From positions 1,000,553 through 1,064,552 of the forward strand of contig CM030937.1 in NCBI GenBank assembly GCA_018136815.1: DNA of 64,000 nt, read 5' to 3'. The position numbers and the translations under genes were made by a program. Shown here piece by piece: positions 61,767-64,000 of the stretch. Positions within the stretch are counted from its first letter, which is position 1; each line of letters begins with the position of its first letter. The notes beneath the pieces are model-generated. The model had not been told where the DNA came from. It saw only the letters and a list, made by a program, of their open reading frames with translations, and did no database searches. This stretch comes from Isochrysis galbana. Lineage: Eukaryota > Haptophyta > Isochrysidales > Isochrysidaceae.

Positions 61767-62510
61767 TCCCCCTTCTTTCTTCTTTCTCTCGTACCTGCTC
61801 TCTAATTCGTTACCTCTGTGTCGCCCCTCACCGAATACTACAATAAAGACAAAGATTCTCTATTCCTATTCTAGTATTCGGTCTTTGTCTTTCTTGTACA
61901 AGTCCGCAATTTAAATAAAATTCGGGGGAGGTCGGTTTTTGGTCGATTTTAGGGTGTCGTTTTTGGTTCGGGGGGGGGTCGGCTTTTTTGGGGGGGGGTG
62001 GCCAGGTGGTTCGGGAGGGGTTGGTTTTATCTGTGGTATGGGCGACGCTTTTTGGTTCGCAGATCGAGCAGGAGCGCTTTGGCAAGCGGGGAGAGAGAGA
62101 GGAGAAAGAGAGAGAACGAGAGAGAGGAAAAAGAGAGCAGAGAGAAGAGCTAGAGAGAGGGGGAATGGGGGGATTCAATACTCAATACATGTTATGCTGT
62201 TTTGCTATTTCCCCCCACCTTTTCAACCAGAATATTTGACGCGTTTGGGGGGGTGGGGGGGCAATTTTGAGATTACATCCTTTGTTTTGGTTCGGGGGGG
62301 GGGGGGGGGGGGGGGGGGTTGGGTTGTCGGGTTTCTCACGGTATGGTGCCGTTTTACGGTTCGCTTGGGGAGTCGCATTTTTCACCCCCTGTTTACGAGA
62401 ATCGGGGGTCGGGGTCGAATGTTATTTAAATCGCGGACTTATACTATTCGGTGAGGGGCGACACAGAGATACCGAACCAGAGAGCAGATGGGAGAGAAAG
62501 AAGGGGGAAG
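61767..62510. mobile_element. Terminal-inverted-repeat element G (MITE-like)
   Basis: The left arm (61767-61916) has CCCCCTTCTTT, CTGCTCTCT, CTCTGTGTCGCCCCTCACCG and AAGTCCGCAATTTAAATAA. It is mirrored by the right arm at about 62418-62510, read in reverse. The left arm holds an extra 56-bp piece that is itself a hairpin (AAGACAAAGA ... TCTTTGTCTT). The interior is G-run-rich with repeated TTTTGGTTCGGGGGG words and no credible frame. The outer left end continues before the E insertion at about 61047. Confidence 0.65.
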
Positions 62511-62601
62511 AGAGACGCGATGATTCAGATTTCCTCGAACACAAATCGCTTCCTTTTTCTTCCCGCGCTTTTCTCCCCCTTCTCTCCAGAGATGGATAGG
62601 C

Positions 62602-63180
62602 ATGAATCGATTGATCCCTCGTTCCTCGAGGGTTGCCGCTCCTCGTCCGTCCGCTCCGCTTCTCCATCCCGTGTTCTCCTCTGGCCTCCTCCTCCATCCC
62701 TACTCTTCCTGTCTGCAGCCCGCTCTGTACGAGTCCGCTTTCGTGTATCTCGAGGGGACGTGCGAGGACGCCCGCGCCGCCCTCACCGCCCGCGCCATGA
62801 TGCACTCACTCCGATCGCGCAAGCAGCTTGCTGTGCAATCGAGCAGACTGCGCACAAGCTCGTCACCTGATGAAGGACATGGCCCGAAGCGGAGAGCGCC
62901 CGTCACGCCGGCCCCAGATCCACCAAGGCTTGTCAGCAAGCGACTGAAGGACCACACACAATCCACCTGTTCCGATCGACCACTCTGTGTGACTGACTGC
63001 TTGCTGGAGAAGGACAACCACCAAGGCCGGTGTGTTACTGAGCATGGGACCGAGCCACCATCGATCAAAGCGGCATGGGCGCTAGCAAAGAAAGAGGTGC
63101 AAGTTTGTAAGGGACGTAAAATTATAGCGTTTCCGACACTGGAGGGCCTCATGCCGCCCAGTGGTGACAACAGCGTCTGA
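62602..63180 (+). CDS. Hypothetical protein
   Basis: 192 residues, basic, opening with a Ser/Pro/Leu-rich stretch. The middle has ALYESAFVYLEGTCEDARAA and a helix (ARAMMHSLRSRKQLAVQSSR). The C-terminal half contains dispersed Cys residues (STCSDRPLCVTDCLLEKD) and ends KGRKIIAFPTLEGLMPPSGD. No family recognised. Base composition from 62700 on is like host genes, which is the main reason to list it. The N-terminus may be wrong, since it runs out of element G's CT-rich flank. Confidence 0.35.
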   Translation: MNRLIPRSSRVAAPRPSAPLLHPVFSSGLLLHPYSSCLQPALYESAFVYLEGTCEDARAALTARAMMHSLRSRKQLAVQSSRLRTSSSPDEGHGPKRRAPVTPAPDPPRLVSKRLKDHTQSTCSDRPLCVTDCLLEKDNHQGRCVTEHGTEPPSIKAAWALAKKEVQVCKGRKIIAFPTLEGLMPPSGDNSV

Positions 63181-63884
63181 GCGAATGCATCATGCGGCTT
63201 CTTGCATGATATTGTGTAGAAAAGAAGCAAGCGGTCAGGTGCGTCTTCTCGGTGCTTTGGACACAGCTTCTCCAGTGCATACGACTTGGCAGAGACATTG
63301 ATTTACGGGTTGCGGGCTGAAAGCGATCGATCCAACAAACAACATCCTGGACTTACAACATCAAGACAATTCAACATGACCCGTATCAACATCGCAGCAG
63401 CATTCGCAACATCCGAGTACGAATTCCTACGAATCAGACGCAGGCCGCCTGATGATCGACGGGCGCCGTGTCGTTGCACGCCCTAAGCCTTTTCCTCGAC
63501 CCTCACCTCTTTCACGAATTCACAACTCCAAGCTTCAAGCCACGCTTCCTCCTACCTTATATCACAATCAATCGTCTTTGCACTGTGCAAGACGTAGTAC
63601 TTGGACTCCGCACTCCGCGACGAGTGTGTAATATCAAATCTACGGCGCTTACCTAGGTGATATATCGAACAAATTCATCAATGCCTCTTGCCTCCCCCGC
63701 GACCATCTCGTCCCTTCGTCCCCGCACACACCTCGCCCCTCATCTAATACCGACGCCGGAGTCGATCCCATTTCCATTTTCCTCCGTTAGGCCTCTTTGT
63801 TCATAATTTTGCCCGTCCACTCTCCGCCCCCTCGGATGGTCTCGACCTCGAATGTCGCCTCTCTCTTCCCCCCTTCTCAACCTA
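63181..63884. other. Intergenic, no gene seen
   Basis: Moderate GC, short frames only, no recurrent repeat found. Confidence 0.4.
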
Positions 63885-64000
63885 CCTTTATAAGTGGGGG
63901 TCATTGGGGGCCTCGCGTCCCCCTCACTCCATCGCGGACACCCCCTAGGTTGGGCCCGTACAATCAATCCCAACCCCTGCCCTCTGGCAGTCTAGCAGGG
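63885..64000 (+). repeat. Start of another F repeat, cut by the window end
   Basis: CTACCTTTATAAGTGGGG, GGGGCCTCGCGTCCCC, CACTCCATCGCGGACACCCC, GGTTGGGCCCGTACAATCAA and CCCTGCCCTCTGGCAG align with 45461-45580. Confidence 0.75.

Overview
This 64-kb window is a draft eukaryotic nuclear scaffold: it has spliceosomal GT-AG introns, a 100-N assembly gap, very GC-rich genes and a dense load of retroelements. Two nuclear genes for plastid-type enzymes or factors (riboflavin synthase, bacterial-type IF-1) begin with a hydrophobic signal peptide followed by a transit-like stretch. That bipartite presequence, with a Ser-Ala-Phe cleavage context in IF-1, is what a plastid inside the endomembrane system needs. 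The best guess is therefore a photosynthetic protist with a secondary red-type plastid (haptophyte or stramenopile-like). The exact lineage cannot be fixed from the sequence alone.

Layout. 0-3.7 kb: an internally deleted LINE, its 3' tail and an inserted composite retroposon (family E). 3.9-4.7 kb: riboflavin synthase. 5-6.4 kb: repeat-family ORF and simple repeats. 6.4-8.8 kb: a six-exon gene joining a DUF202 membrane domain to a beta-propeller. 9.3-13.6 kb: LINE pieces, gag-like relics, the gap and a duplicated hairpin repeat. 14.5 kb: Fyv7-like rRNA-processing protein. 15.9-18.2 kb: LTR fragment, a relic ORF and foldbacks. 19-20.8 kb: three-exon peptide:N-glycanase. 21.9-23.6 kb: repeats. 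24.0-31.0 kb (minus): eight-exon myosin with N-terminal EF-hand and C-terminal WW plus Tubby domains. 33.0-35.8 kb: structurally complete hAT transposon. 36.1 kb: plastid IF-1. 38.9-40.5 kb: LTR split by a cargo-carrying E element. 40.9-44.1 kb: Vms1/ANKZF1-like ribosome quality-control factor. 44.6-47 kb: inverted LTR pair, SINE-like F element and a LINE tail. 47.4-49.9 kb: divergent pair of a 2OG-dioxygenase/TPR protein and a coiled-coil protein. 51.1-52.9 kb: SURNod19-like secreted protein. 53.9-60.0 kb: divergent pair of phosphopantothenoylcysteine synthetase and an ABCC transporter. 60.7-64 kb: E copies, a terminal-inverted-repeat element, one hypothetical gene and an F fragment.

The host genes are mostly housekeeping functions with no shared pathway. 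They cover flavin and CoA cofactor synthesis, protein and ribosome quality control (PNGase, Vms1, Fyv7), plastid translation, transport and motility. Two divergent gene pairs may share promoters. The intergenic DNA records nested transposition: E inside an LTR, E inside a terminal-inverted-repeat element and hAT inside a SINE-like repeat. Three E copies and the hAT have readable target-site duplications. The strongest candidates for something undescribed are the EF-hand/myosin/WW/Tubby chimera, the DUF202-propeller fusion and the E retroposon family with constant ends and exchangeable cargo.
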